Assembly: GCA_024234055.1 (NCBI GenBank)
Contig: JACKOW010000005.1
Coordinates: forward strand, 268,202 to 332,201
Reading direction: 5' to 3'
Source: Rhodanobacteraceae bacterium
Lineage (GTDB): Bacteria > Pseudomonadota > Gammaproteobacteria > Xanthomonadales > SZUA-5
DNA length: 64,000 nt
Part shown: positions 34,949-42,766 of the stretch, one piece after another
How the letters are laid out: the number at the start of each line of letters is the position of its first letter
Numbering within the stretch: position 1 is the first letter of the stretch
The notes under the pieces: model-generated
Database searches by the model: none
Seen by the model: the letters and a program-made list of their open reading frames with translations, nothing else
What the model was told of the DNA's origin: nothing
Position numbers and translations under genes: made by a program

Positions 34949-37207
34949 ATGCGCCTGATGTACTTTGCATGGGCATTGCTGCTGGCCTCCGGGAGCGTCT
35001 GCGCTCAGGGCCTGGTGCCTGGCCAGAGCACCCAGTTCAACCTGCCGGCATCCTCGTACACCAATAGCCTGTATTTCGACGTACCGGCCGGCGCCAGCCG
35101 CATCCGGGTAGAACTGGAAAGCGACACCAGCAATGTCGATCTGGACCTGTTCATGCGTTACGGCAACAGCTTCTCCAGCCAGACGCCCTACGGTCGGCCG
35201 ATGGACTTCGATGCGCTGCAGGATCAGGCCCAGTATTTCGCGGTCAGCGCCAGCGACGAGGAGACCATTTCGGTCGGGCGCAGCAACTATCGCCCGGTGC
35301 AGGCTGGCCGCTGGCATCTGGCCATCCTGAACTTTGCCACGATCCCGGTCGATGCCCGCATCAAGGTCGAGGTCGACAACACGCCGCCGACGCCGGTGCA
35401 GTTCGACGTGCGTTTCGATCTGCCGGGTGCGGGCTGCGATGTCGCGCCCTGGAATGATCCTGCGCCGGCCACGCCGGTCGGTGGCAATCCGGGCACCACC
35501 CTGGGGCAACAGCGCCGCAACGCCATGATCGAGGCATTGCGCCAGCTCGGCGCCGGCTTCGACAGCGAAATACCGATCACCGTACGTGCCTGCTGGGACG
35601 ATCTGACCGTGGGTACCAACACGGCCACGCTGGCAGCGGCTGCGCCGGACGATTTTCTGATCGCCGACCGCAGCCTGGTCTTCAGCGATGGCAGCGGTTT
35701 CCGACCCGCGCCCTTCCTGCCCGACAAATATGCCTTCTACTCGGCAGCCCCCGCAGCGCGCCTGGGCGGCACCCGTGGCTGCAGCCTGCGCGGCGGCAGC
35801 TGTACCGACTCCACCGACATGACCATCACCTACAACCGCCGCATCGGCAGCAGCGGTGTGTTGGGTGGCAATCCCTTCTATCTGGGCTATGGGGCGGCGC
35901 CGCCGGGCACGCTCGATTTCGTCGGCGTCAGTGTCCATGAGCTCGGCCATGGTCTGGGCTTTCTGAGTCTGGTGCGTGTGAGCGCCAGCGGCAGTACGCC
36001 GATCGGTGCCAAGCCGCTGGGCCGCGATGACATCTACGCCCGCCAGGTGATCGATACCCGCGCCTTTCCCTATCGCCCTTTCCTGAGCCTGACCGACGCC
36101 GAACGCGCCGACGCCCTGACTTCCCGGGTGGGCATCAGTTGGAACGAGGCGCGCGCCGTGAACTCGCCGGAGAACATCCCGACCGGCTTCCCGGGCATCC
36201 TGCTGTATGCACCGAATCCGATCCAGGGCGGCTCCACACTCTCGCATCTGTCGGATGGCTATCTTGGGCAATTGATGACGCCGTCGCTGAGTCTGAGTCA
36301 GGGCACGCGCCAGCTGGGGCTGGCGGTGCCGATGCTGTATGCCATGGGCTGGGCGCCTGAGCCTGCCGCCGTGCCGGTCAATCCGGCACCTTACGCCGGG
36401 CTCTGGTACGACCGCGATCGCGATGGCCATGGCGTGGATTTCCAGCGCATCTACACCGATGCCGCCGGTTTCGACATCTATTCGCTGATCTTCTACAGCT
36501 TCGACAGTGACGGCCGGCCCGAGTGGTACATCGCCATCGGCCCGCTGGTGGATGGCGTATTCGCTGCATCGCTGGATCCGGCCGGCAACAGTCTGGTGCG
36601 CTATCGCTATGTGGGCGGCGCCACCCCGCAGCAGGCAGTCCCCAGCCAGAGCGGGAAGGTGGTGCTGGATTTCAACAAGGCCGAATCCTCTCCGGCCTGC
36701 AATGACGGCACTGCCCGGCCAGGCGTCGGCCTGCTCGGAATGTTCCGCTATACCCTGGGCGGCGCCACCGGCAGCTGGTGCATGGAGGAGCTGATCCCCG
36801 CAGCCGCACGTCCGGCGGGTGATCTGACGGGTACCTGGTACGCCGGCAGCAACGATGCCGGCTGGGGCTCCAGTGTGGCCAATGCCGCCATCGACGCCTC
36901 CCAGCGCCTGCTGTTCTCCACGCTGTACTACCCCGACAGCACCGGCGCCGGGCGCTGGGCCTTCGTCAGCAGCAGCAACTACCAACCCGGGCAGTCCCTG
37001 CCGGTGATCGAACGTCGCGGCTATTGCCGCAGTTGCCCGGTCAGCCTCACCGACACCCAGATCGGCACACTGACGCCGACGCTCACCCAGGCCACCCAGG
37101 GCCAGGCCGGCAGCAATCGCCTGAGCTTTGACGTGAGCTATGGCGGCCCGGAAGGCGGCCGATTCACCCGCGACGTGCCCTACGAGCTGCTCAGTGTTCC
37201 GCAGTAG
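34949..37207 (+). CDS. Large secreted zinc metalloprotease-like protein with N-terminal PPC-type domain
   Basis: A 752-residue exported protein with signal peptide MRLMYFAWALLLASGSVCA. About residues 25-130 (SLYFDVPAGASRIRVELESDTSNVDLDLFMRYG) look like a pre-peptidase C-terminal (PPC) beta-sandwich placed here at the N-terminus. The central domain has VSVHELGHGLGFLSL, an HExxHxxGF zinc motif with the third-ligand His, as in metzincin-like enzymes. The C-terminal ~280 residues (GLWYDRDRDGHGVDFQRIY, later GTWYAGSNDAGWGSSVAN) contain two similar GxWYxxxxDGxG-type blocks. Those blocks resemble a carbohydrate- or cell-surface-associated repeat common in exported proteins of related bacteria. Probable extracellular protease; substrate unknown. 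Confidence 0.8.
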   Translation: MRLMYFAWALLLASGSVCAQGLVPGQSTQFNLPASSYTNSLYFDVPAGASRIRVELESDTSNVDLDLFMRYGNSFSSQTPYGRPMDFDALQDQAQYFAVSASDEETISVGRSNYRPVQAGRWHLAILNFATIPVDARIKVEVDNTPPTPVQFDVRFDLPGAGCDVAPWNDPAPATPVGGNPGTTLGQQRRNAMIEALRQLGAGFDSEIPITVRACWDDLTVGTNTATLAAAAPDDFLIADRSLVFSDGSGFRPAPFLPDKYAFYSAAPAARLGGTRGCSLRGGSCTDSTDMTITYNRRIGSSGVLGGNPFYLGYGAAPPGTLDFVGVSVHELGHGLGFLSLVRVSASGSTPIGAKPLGRDDIYARQVIDTRAFPYRPFLSLTDAERADALTSRVGISWNEARAVNSPENIPTGFPGILLYAPNPIQGGSTLSHLSDGYLGQLMTPSLSLSQGTRQLGLAVPMLYAMGWAPEPAAVPVNPAPYAGLWYDRDRDGHGVDFQRIYTDAAGFDIYSLIFYSFDSDGRPEWYIAIGPLVDGVFAASLDPAGNSLVRYRYVGGATPQQAVPSQSGKVVLDFNKAESSPACNDGTARPGVGLLGMFRYTLGGATGSWCMEELIPAAARPAGDLTGTWYAGSNDAGWGSSVANAAIDASQRLLFSTLYYPDSTGAGRWAFVSSSNYQPGQSLPVIERRGYCRSCPVSLTDTQIGTLTPTLTQATQGQAGSNRLSFDVSYGGPEGGRFTRDVPYELLSVPQ

Positions 37208-37781
37208 GGGCCGGTTGTCGGTTGTCGGTTGTCGGTTGTCGATTGTCGGTTGTCGGTTGTCGGTTGTCGGTTGTCGGTTGTCGGTTGTCGGGATTCATGA
37301 TGAAGCGTCATTGCGAACCACCTGTATCGGTCTGAAACTGCCCACCGGCCATGAACCCGCCGTCGTAGGTCATGTTGTCCGCGTCAGCGGACTACGTGAC
37401 ATCGAGTTGCGTCACGTAGCTCGCTACGCGAGCAACGTGACCTACAACAGCAAATCAACAATTTACGATATGGGTTCATGGATAGCGTAGCGAAGCGACC
37501 CAGGGGTGTGCGGCGCTACCCCGGATTGCTTCCCCCGGTTCAAGCCCGGGGTCGCAATGACGCCGGATTCTGGCTCTTGTAGGTCCAGACTTGTCTGGAC
37601 GATCTTCGCGGCGTGCGGCAGAAGCGTCCAGACGAGTCTGGACCTACAACAACTTCACAATGACGCGAGAAGCCCCGGTGAGCCGCTGCGCAGCACATCG
37701 GGCTACGCAAAGCGACACTGCGGCGCCCTCCCTACCCCGCTTTTCCCGCGCCCCGTTCCCCCTGCCCCCGTGCCCCGTGAA
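37208..37781. repeat. Repeat cluster: heptamers, composite repeat and GTCCAGAC palindromes
   Basis: Eleven GGTTGTC heptamers (one GATTGTC) run from 37213 to 37289, starting five bases after the protease stop codon. A composite repeat follows (37305-37486), nearly identical to 27743-27926. Then come a degenerate CATTGCGA-type palindrome, a pair of GTCCAGACTTGTCTGGAC palindromes (37579-37650) and degenerate CCCCGTG words up to the 3' end of rimI. No gene is seen. Confidence 0.88.
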
Positions 37782-38258
37782 TCAATCCGGCAGCAACTCG
37801 CGCGCCATCACCACGGCGTCTTCGCGGCGACCGTTGGCGGCGGGGTAATAGTTGGGGCGATGGCCGATCTCGCAGAAGCCACTGCGATGGTAGAGCGAAA
37901 TCGCCGCCGTATTCGACGGCCTGACCTCGAGAAACACACGCTCTACCTGGTGCCAGCGGGCCAGATCGATCAGCCGACTGAGCAGGCGGCGGCCGTAGCC
38001 AGCACCCTGATGCTCCGGCGCCACACAAAGATTCAGGATGTGGGCCTCGCCAGCGGCAGCCGAGAGCACGCCGTAGCCAAGAATGCCGGCCGTGCTCTCC
38101 AGCACCCAGAGGCTGTAGCCCGCCTTGAGGCAGTCGCGAAAGACCGCTTCGGTCCACGGAAATTCGTAGGCGCGTACTTCAATGGCCATGATCTCGCGCA
38201 GATCGTCGCTGCGCATTGGCCGGATCTGCGGAACCGCCGGCTTGACGACGGCGTTCAC
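37782..38258 (-). CDS. rimI: Ribosomal protein S18-alanine N-acetyltransferase
   Basis: A 158-residue GNAT acetyltransferase that acetylates the N-terminus of ribosomal protein S18. Motifs are IRPMRSDDLREIMAIEVRAYEFPWTEAVFRDCL, ILNLCVAPEHQGAGYGRRLLSRLI (acetyl-CoA Q/RxxGxG/A loop), VERVFLEVRPSNTAAISLYHRSGFCEIGHRPNYYP and EDAVVMAREL. The GTG at 38258 overlaps the stop of the upstream gene (GTGA), which decides the start against a longer frame from 38444. Confidence 0.94.
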   Translation of the reverse strand: MNAVVKPAVPQIRPMRSDDLREIMAIEVRAYEFPWTEAVFRDCLKAGYSLWVLESTAGILGYGVLSAAAGEAHILNLCVAPEHQGAGYGRRLLSRLIDLARWHQVERVFLEVRPSNTAAISLYHRSGFCEIGHRPNYYPAANGRREDAVVMARELLPD

Positions 38259-38593
38259 CGCTCTGCCAGCCGCTGGCGCAAGCGCCTCCAGAAGGATCGC
38301 TTTGCTGCCGGCACTGTGCGCATTTGCTGAAGATCCGGCAAGCTCTCTCCCAGTGCATGCCATTGCGCGATCCAGTGCGCCACATCGGGAACACCCGCGG
38401 CCTGCGCCAGTGCGCGTGCCAGTGCCGAGTCCTGACCCGCCCACGCGATTGCCGGCGAGGCAAGCGCCGACTCAATGGTATTGGCGTCGTTTGGCAAGAC
38501 CCGACGGCGATAGACATCAATCTCCATCGCGGCCAACACCTGGGCCTGAGTGGCACTCAGCGGCCGGTGGGGAAGGTGCTCCAGATCGAGCAT
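38255..38593 (-). CDS. Hypothetical protein in the holD position upstream of rimI
   Basis: A 112-residue product overlapping rimI by GTGA. In E. coli the gene overlapping rimI at this position is holD, encoding the psi subunit of DNA polymerase III. The N-terminal segment LSATQAQVLAAMEIDVYRRR resembles the short psi N-terminal helix region only loosely, and the C-terminal basic helix (KRSFWRRLRQRLAE) is not diagnostic. Highly diverged HolD is possible; the assignment rests on position. Confidence 0.6.
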   Translation of the reverse strand: MLDLEHLPHRPLSATQAQVLAAMEIDVYRRRVLPNDANTIESALASPAIAWAGQDSALARALAQAAGVPDVAHWIAQWHALGESLPDLQQMRTVPAAKRSFWRRLRQRLAER

Positions 38594-38599
38594 GGCGGT

Positions 38600-39235
38600 C
38601 TAGCGCTGAGCCACAACCTGGCGCAGATCCTTGATCAGGCGCCGGGCCAATTCATCCACGGCTGCCGACAGGGCCACCGCGGAGTCCTCCACGCGCGGTC
38701 CGGACACCGGCATGCGCAGCAGATAGTCACCCTCGATCAGCGGCAGTTCGGCGCCGTCCAGCTGCAGGCGCAAACGCACACCCATGACCGCTTCGGTCGG
38801 CTGGCCCTCGACCAGCACCCGCTCGAAGCGGTAGATGGAGCCGGTCAATCGATAGCCGGTGGTGCGCGGTGACAGCCGGTCGGTGACATAGGCCGACACG
38901 CCGGCTGCCGACAACAATTCCTGCAGGCGACGCTGCACCATGACCGGCGGCGGATCGTTCCACAGCTGGTAGTGGTACTGACTGGTCTTCAGGCTGTCCG
39001 GATCGTTGGCATAGAGGATCGGACGCTCACCGTGTACGCCATCGGCGCGAAAGTCGGTGACCACCAGCGGCTGGTCCAGCAAGGGCGCCGGCAGCGCTGC
39101 CACCGATGATGCCGGAGCGAGCCGGTAATAGCGGAAATCAGGAATGGGCTGGGGTGCACTGCAGCCGGCGAGCAGCAGGCAGAGCGCCGCCAGGGCCAGC
39201 GTCAGGCATCGGAGATCAGGGTTGCGGATCATCAT
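38600..39235 (-). CDS. ABC-type transport auxiliary lipoprotein (PqiC/MlaB-locus type)
   Basis: A 211-residue lipoprotein with a lipobox in LALAALCLLLAGCSAP, followed by the auxiliary-component domain (PDFRYYRLAPASSV, then VTDFRADGVHGERPILYAND). The beginning RYYRL and LVVTDFRADG segments are typical of PqiC-like outer-membrane lipoproteins paired with MCE proteins. The start codon overlaps the stop of the MlaD-like gene (ATGATG). It probably anchors or receives lipid at the outer membrane. Confidence 0.82.
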   Translation of the reverse strand: MMIRNPDLRCLTLALAALCLLLAGCSAPQPIPDFRYYRLAPASSVAALPAPLLDQPLVVTDFRADGVHGERPILYANDPDSLKTSQYHYQLWNDPPPVMVQRRLQELLSAAGVSAYVTDRLSPRTTGYRLTGSIYRFERVLVEGQPTEAVMGVRLRLQLDGAELPLIEGDYLLRMPVSGPRVEDSAVALSAAVDELARRLIKDLRQVVAQR

Positions 39236-40176
39236 TTCTCATCCGGAAGCGAATCGGCCTTTGGCGTGAAGATCAATCGATTGGGCTCCTTGCGGATCTG
39301 GCGGCTGAACTCGTCGAAGTGGCGGCTGGCCGACTCCAGGTTGTAGGTAATGGCATCGACACGCTGGGCCATCGCGTCCAGTGTGAAGCGCAGATCAGCA
39401 AAGGCCTGCTGGATCTCGGGCCGACTTTCCTTGACGGTGCCATCAAGCTCGGCCAGGATCGAATTCAACTGCTTGCGCGTGGCTTCCAGGTCGCCAGTCA
39501 ACTGGCGCACATTGGTGGCCGCGGCGCTGGATTCCGACAGCAGGGTTTCAAGATTGCCGCGGTTCGCGGGCCCCAGCATCTTGTCCAGCGAGGCCGCGCT
39601 GGAATTCAGCTGGTCGACCAGTTCCACCGCCTTGTCGATCAGCAGCGGCGTACCCTCCTCGAACTTGCCACCGATGGCATCCAGACGCTGGCCGAGTCGA
39701 TCAACCAGCGGGGTCAGCTTGTCGCGGGTCAAGGAGGTTACCTCGCCGGCGAGCTCGCCGACGGCACCGAACAGATCGGCCGCTTCCTGCCCCTTGATCT
39801 CGGCTCCGGGCTCCAGGAAATCCTTGGCCTCGCCTTCCTTGATCGAGATGAACACATCCGAGAGCAAACCCGAGGACATCAGCTGAGCCACCGAATCCTT
39901 GGGGATCTGCCAGCCATCCTGCACCGAGAAATCGACCCGGAAGCGGGTGGCATCGGCGTCGCGCTCGGGCGAAATCTTCTCGATCTGGCCGATGCGGAAG
40001 CCCTGGTAGAACACCGGCGTGCCGAAGGCCAGGCCGGCCACGTTGCGATAACGAACCAGGTAGTCATCGCTGGGACCGCTGCGCCCGGTGATCACCAGCA
40101 GCGCACTCAACAGCAGACCCAGGGCGCCGAGCGCCACCAGACCCGCCAGGAAATAATTGACGTTTTCGCGTTTCAC
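39232..40176 (-). CDS. MlaD-like MCE-domain protein
   Basis: A 314-residue inner-membrane-anchored periplasmic protein. A TM anchor (YFLAGLVALGALGLLLSALLVI) is followed by one MCE domain (DDYLVRYRNVAGLAFGTPVFYQGFRIGQIEKISPE) and a long helical, coiled-coil-like C-terminal region (about 140-300) much longer than in E. coli MlaD. It should be the substrate-binding ring of a phospholipid ABC transporter energised by the adjacent ATPase. It overlaps the lipoprotein gene and follows the ATPase gene by about 50 bases. Confidence 0.9.
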   Translation of the reverse strand: MKRENVNYFLAGLVALGALGLLLSALLVITGRSGPSDDYLVRYRNVAGLAFGTPVFYQGFRIGQIEKISPERDADATRFRVDFSVQDGWQIPKDSVAQLMSSGLLSDVFISIKEGEAKDFLEPGAEIKGQEAADLFGAVGELAGEVTSLTRDKLTPLVDRLGQRLDAIGGKFEEGTPLLIDKAVELVDQLNSSAASLDKMLGPANRGNLETLLSESSAAATNVRQLTGDLEATRKQLNSILAELDGTVKESRPEIQQAFADLRFTLDAMAQRVDAITYNLESASRHFDEFSRQIRKEPNRLIFTPKADSLPDEK

Positions 40177-40226
40177 GCGCTGTTGATCCCCAATGTCCGA
40201 GTCGATTCTGCCACAGGCGCGGCGTC

Positions 40227-41048
40227 CTACCGGTCTTCGTCGCTGCCGGTGAGACGCGCCAGATACTCATCCACATTCACTTCCACATGCCGCGGGCGCC
40301 GATTCAGCAAGTCCTGAATGCGCTCATTGTCGCTGCCGCGCACCTCGGGCACGGTGCCGGTCATCAGCACCCGGCCCTGATCAAGCACGGTGATCTTGTC
40401 GGCAATCTTGAAGGCGCTGTCGAGCTCGTGGGTGACCACGACGATGCTCATGCGCATGGCATCGCGCAGCTTCAGTATGAGTTCGTCAAGTTCAGCCGAG
40501 ACCACCGGATCAAGGCCCGCCGAGGGTTCGTCGAAGAACAGCAGCTGCGGGTCCATGACGATGGCGCGGGCCAATGCCGCACGCTTGATCATGCCGCCGG
40601 AGAGCTGGCTCGGCATCAGGTCCTGGAAACCGCCGAGATTGACCACCTCCAGCTTCAGCCGCGACATGATGCGGATGGTGTTTTCGTCGAGCTTGAAGTG
40701 CTCGCGCAGCGGCAAGGCGACGTTGTCGCCCACGCTCATCGAGGTGAACAGCGCGCCGCCCTGGAAGCTGACGCCGATTTCGCGCTTGAAGGCCAGTCGT
40801 TGCAACGGCGACAGCCGATTGATGTCGCGCCCGAGCACCTTGATGGAGCCTTCCGCCGGTGTCAGCAGACCGAGCAGATGTCGCAACAGAGTGGACTTGC
40901 CCGATCCCGAGCCGCCCATGATCACCCGGATCTCACCGGGCTGAACCAGAAAGTCGACCTGATCGAGAATGCGCCGGCGACCATAGTAGGTGACCAGACC
41001 ATTGACCTCGATCACCGGATCGCCGGGGTTGATGTCAGCTTGTGCCAT
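40227..41048 (-). CDS. ABC transporter ATP-binding protein, MlaF-like
   Basis: A 273-residue ATPase with Walker A MGGSGSGKST, Q-loop SFQGGALFTSMSV, signature PSQLSGGMIKRAALARAI and Walker B LLFFDEPSAGLDPV. The GGALFxSMxVxDNVALPLREH segment and LSGGM are typical of MlaF-type ATPases of lipid (MCE) transporters. The C-terminus is extended (RPRHVEVNVDEYLARL). The permease gene mlaE, normally next to this gene, is not adjacent: upstream lies a repeat cluster and a two-component regulator. Confidence 0.92.
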   Translation of the reverse strand: MAQADINPGDPVIEVNGLVTYYGRRRILDQVDFLVQPGEIRVIMGGSGSGKSTLLRHLLGLLTPAEGSIKVLGRDINRLSPLQRLAFKREIGVSFQGGALFTSMSVGDNVALPLREHFKLDENTIRIMSRLKLEVVNLGGFQDLMPSQLSGGMIKRAALARAIVMDPQLLFFDEPSAGLDPVVSAELDELILKLRDAMRMSIVVVTHELDSAFKIADKITVLDQGRVLMTGTVPEVRGSDNERIQDLLNRRPRHVEVNVDEYLARLTGSDEDR

Positions 41049-41321
41049 GACCGGAGTCTAAGACAGACGCGGTGCTGGTTGTTGGTTCTTGACGCTTGGG
41101 AGCAGCACGGGGCACGGGGCACGAGGCACGAGGCACGAGGCACGAGGCACGGGGCACGGGGCACGGGGCACGGGAAAGGCTGCAGGCTTCGAGCTTCATG
41201 GGGTCCAGACTTCTCGGGACGCTTCTCATACCCCCGGCCAGGCGCGTCCAGACAAGTCTGGACCTGCAACGGCTCGGGCCGTGCCGGCCTTTCGCCGGCC
41301 CCCTGCCCCGTTTCTCTTCCG
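41049..41321. repeat. Heptamer array and GTCCAGAC palindromes upstream of the Mla genes
   Basis: Ten perfect GCACGGG/GCACGAG heptamers lie at 41105-41174. A facing pair of GTCCAGAC-type palindromes is at 41201-41270 (the left one degenerate). Degenerate CCCCTGC/CCCCGTT words reach the 3' end of the regulator gene. The promoter of the Mla operon must lie within or beyond this cluster. Confidence 0.88.
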
Positions 41322-42059
41322 CTACCCCCACTGAAACTTGTAGCCAATCCCGTACACGGCCTGCAGCGGGTCTACGCCGGCAGCGTCGACGATCTTGCGG
41401 CGCAGATTCTTGACATGACTGTCGACGGCGCGTTCGCTGACCTCGTGTTCGTTGTGGTAGACCAGATCCAGCAATTGCGCCCGGCTGTAGACCCGTCCGG
41501 GCTGCTCTGACAGGGTCTGCAGCAGCCGGAACTCGATCGGTGTCAGAGCCAGAGGGGCGCCATTGAATCGCGCCTGCAGGGCCTGGTTGTCGATGGACAA
41601 TCCGGGGGCGCCCACGCCCTGCTGCCACTGCGTTGCACGCCGCAGCAGCGCGCGCAGGCGTGCCGCCAGCTCATCGGGCGAAAACGGCTTGCAGATGTAG
41701 TCGTCGGCACCAAGGTCCAGGCCTTGCAGGCGGTCCTCGGCCTCGGCCCTGGCCGTCACCATGATCAGCGGCACGGTCGAGAACTCACGCAACTCACGGC
41801 AGATCGAAAACCCGTCGCGTCCCGGCAGATTCAGATCCAGCAGCACCGCATCCGGGGCATAGGCACGCACGAAATCGGCCACCTCGCGGCCGTGGTCGAG
41901 CACGTGCACGGCAAAGCCCAGCTCGCCCAGGGTCTCGGCGATCAAGGTAGCCAGGATCGGCTCGTCCTCGACCACCAGCACGCGCCAGTCGGCAGCCCCT
42001 GGCGGCCGGGGCCAGGCGCGGGCGGCTTGCTTGTCGGACGACCTGGATCGAGGCAGCAA
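41322..42059 (-). CDS. OmpR/PhoB-family response regulator, BaeR-like
   Basis: A regulator of about 245 residues. The receiver domain has VLVVEDEP (acidic pocket), LLDLNLPGRDG (phospho-acceptor Asp), MVTARAE and DDYICKPFSPDEL (Lys). The C-terminal winged helix is LTPIEFRLLQTLSEQPGRVYSRAQLLDLVYHNEHEVSERAVDSHVKNLRRKI...VYGIGYKFQW. The CKPFSP and DDYI details and the spacing match BaeR best. The start is unclear: no ATG lies near the receiver domain, TTG 42059 keeps the frame clear of the divergent gene's coding part, and an ATG at 42179 would overlap it. No sensor kinase follows; the nearest kinase is the divergent hybrid kinase. Confidence 0.85.
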   Translation of the reverse strand: MLPRSRSSDKQAARAWPRPPGAADWRVLVVEDEPILATLIAETLGELGFAVHVLDHGREVADFVRAYAPDAVLLDLNLPGRDGFSICRELREFSTVPLIMVTARAEAEDRLQGLDLGADDYICKPFSPDELAARLRALLRRATQWQQGVGAPGLSIDNQALQARFNGAPLALTPIEFRLLQTLSEQPGRVYSRAQLLDLVYHNEHEVSERAVDSHVKNLRRKIVDAAGVDPLQAVYGIGYKFQWG

Positions 42060-42196
42060 GATCGATTCGGCTCCTCTGAATCTCCATGATTGGCCTGCAT
42101 TATGGCGCGACTGGTCAACGGGGGCATCCACACTTGCCGGGATCGCAGGCACGCACGGCAGACGAGCAAGGCTCGGCACGACGCTGGCGCCGGCTG

Positions 42197-42766
42197 ATGC
42201 GCAGCGCGCACTGGTGTCTGGTGAGCACCTTGCTGGTCGTGGGCTTGTGTGCCGCCGCCGTCACTGCCCATGCCGACAGCCAGGACGAGCGTCGCGTGCG
42301 CACCGGGGCACGGCTGTTCCGGGCGCTGCTGGCGGCAGACATGGACATTGAACGCCGCGTGGGCGACAAGGGTTGGCTGGACATCGGCATTCTGGCCGCC
42401 CGCACCGAAGATGCCGATGCGCTGTCGCGACTGATGGTGCCGGTGGATGCACCCGATCAGGCCCTGGTGCGGGGTTATCCGATGCGAGTGCGCCGCTTGC
42501 AGACGCTGAGCGACGGGGAACCCGCCCCCGCCGCGGTGTTTCTGGCGAACCGCCTGAGCGACAGCGAACTCGCCGCCCTCATCGACTGGAGTCGGCGACA
42601 CCATGCATTGCTCTATTCGCCCTATGAAGGCGATGTTGAGCGCGGCGTCATGGCGGGCTTGTCGATCGAGGCCAAGGTGGTGCCCTACGTCAACCAGAGT
42701 GCGCTGACGGCGGCGCAGGTTCAGCTCAAGCCCTTCTTCATGAAGGTCGCGAAGGTGCACCCATGA
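42197..42766 (+). CDS. YfiR/DUF4154-like periplasmic protein
   Basis: A 189-residue exported protein from ATG 42197, with a signal peptide (MRSAHWCLVSTLLVVGLCAAAVTAHA). The C-terminal half (LSDSELAALIDWSRRHHALLYSPYEGDVERGVMAGLSIEAKVVPYVNQSALTAAQVQLKPFFMKVAKV) follows the DUF4154 pattern, where the Asn-xx-Ala-xx-xx-Ala-xx-xL and final FxxxAK motifs are characteristic. YfiR proteins are periplasmic regulators that repress a membrane diguanylate cyclase in Pseudomonas. The overlap ATGA with the hybrid kinase gene makes it the first gene of a coupled signalling operon, so it probably controls the kinase or cyclase. Confidence 0.75.
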   Translation: MRSAHWCLVSTLLVVGLCAAAVTAHADSQDERRVRTGARLFRALLAADMDIERRVGDKGWLDIGILAARTEDADALSRLMVPVDAPDQALVRGYPMRVRRLQTLSDGEPAPAAVFLANRLSDSELAALIDWSRRHHALLYSPYEGDVERGVMAGLSIEAKVVPYVNQSALTAAQVQLKPFFMKVAKVHP

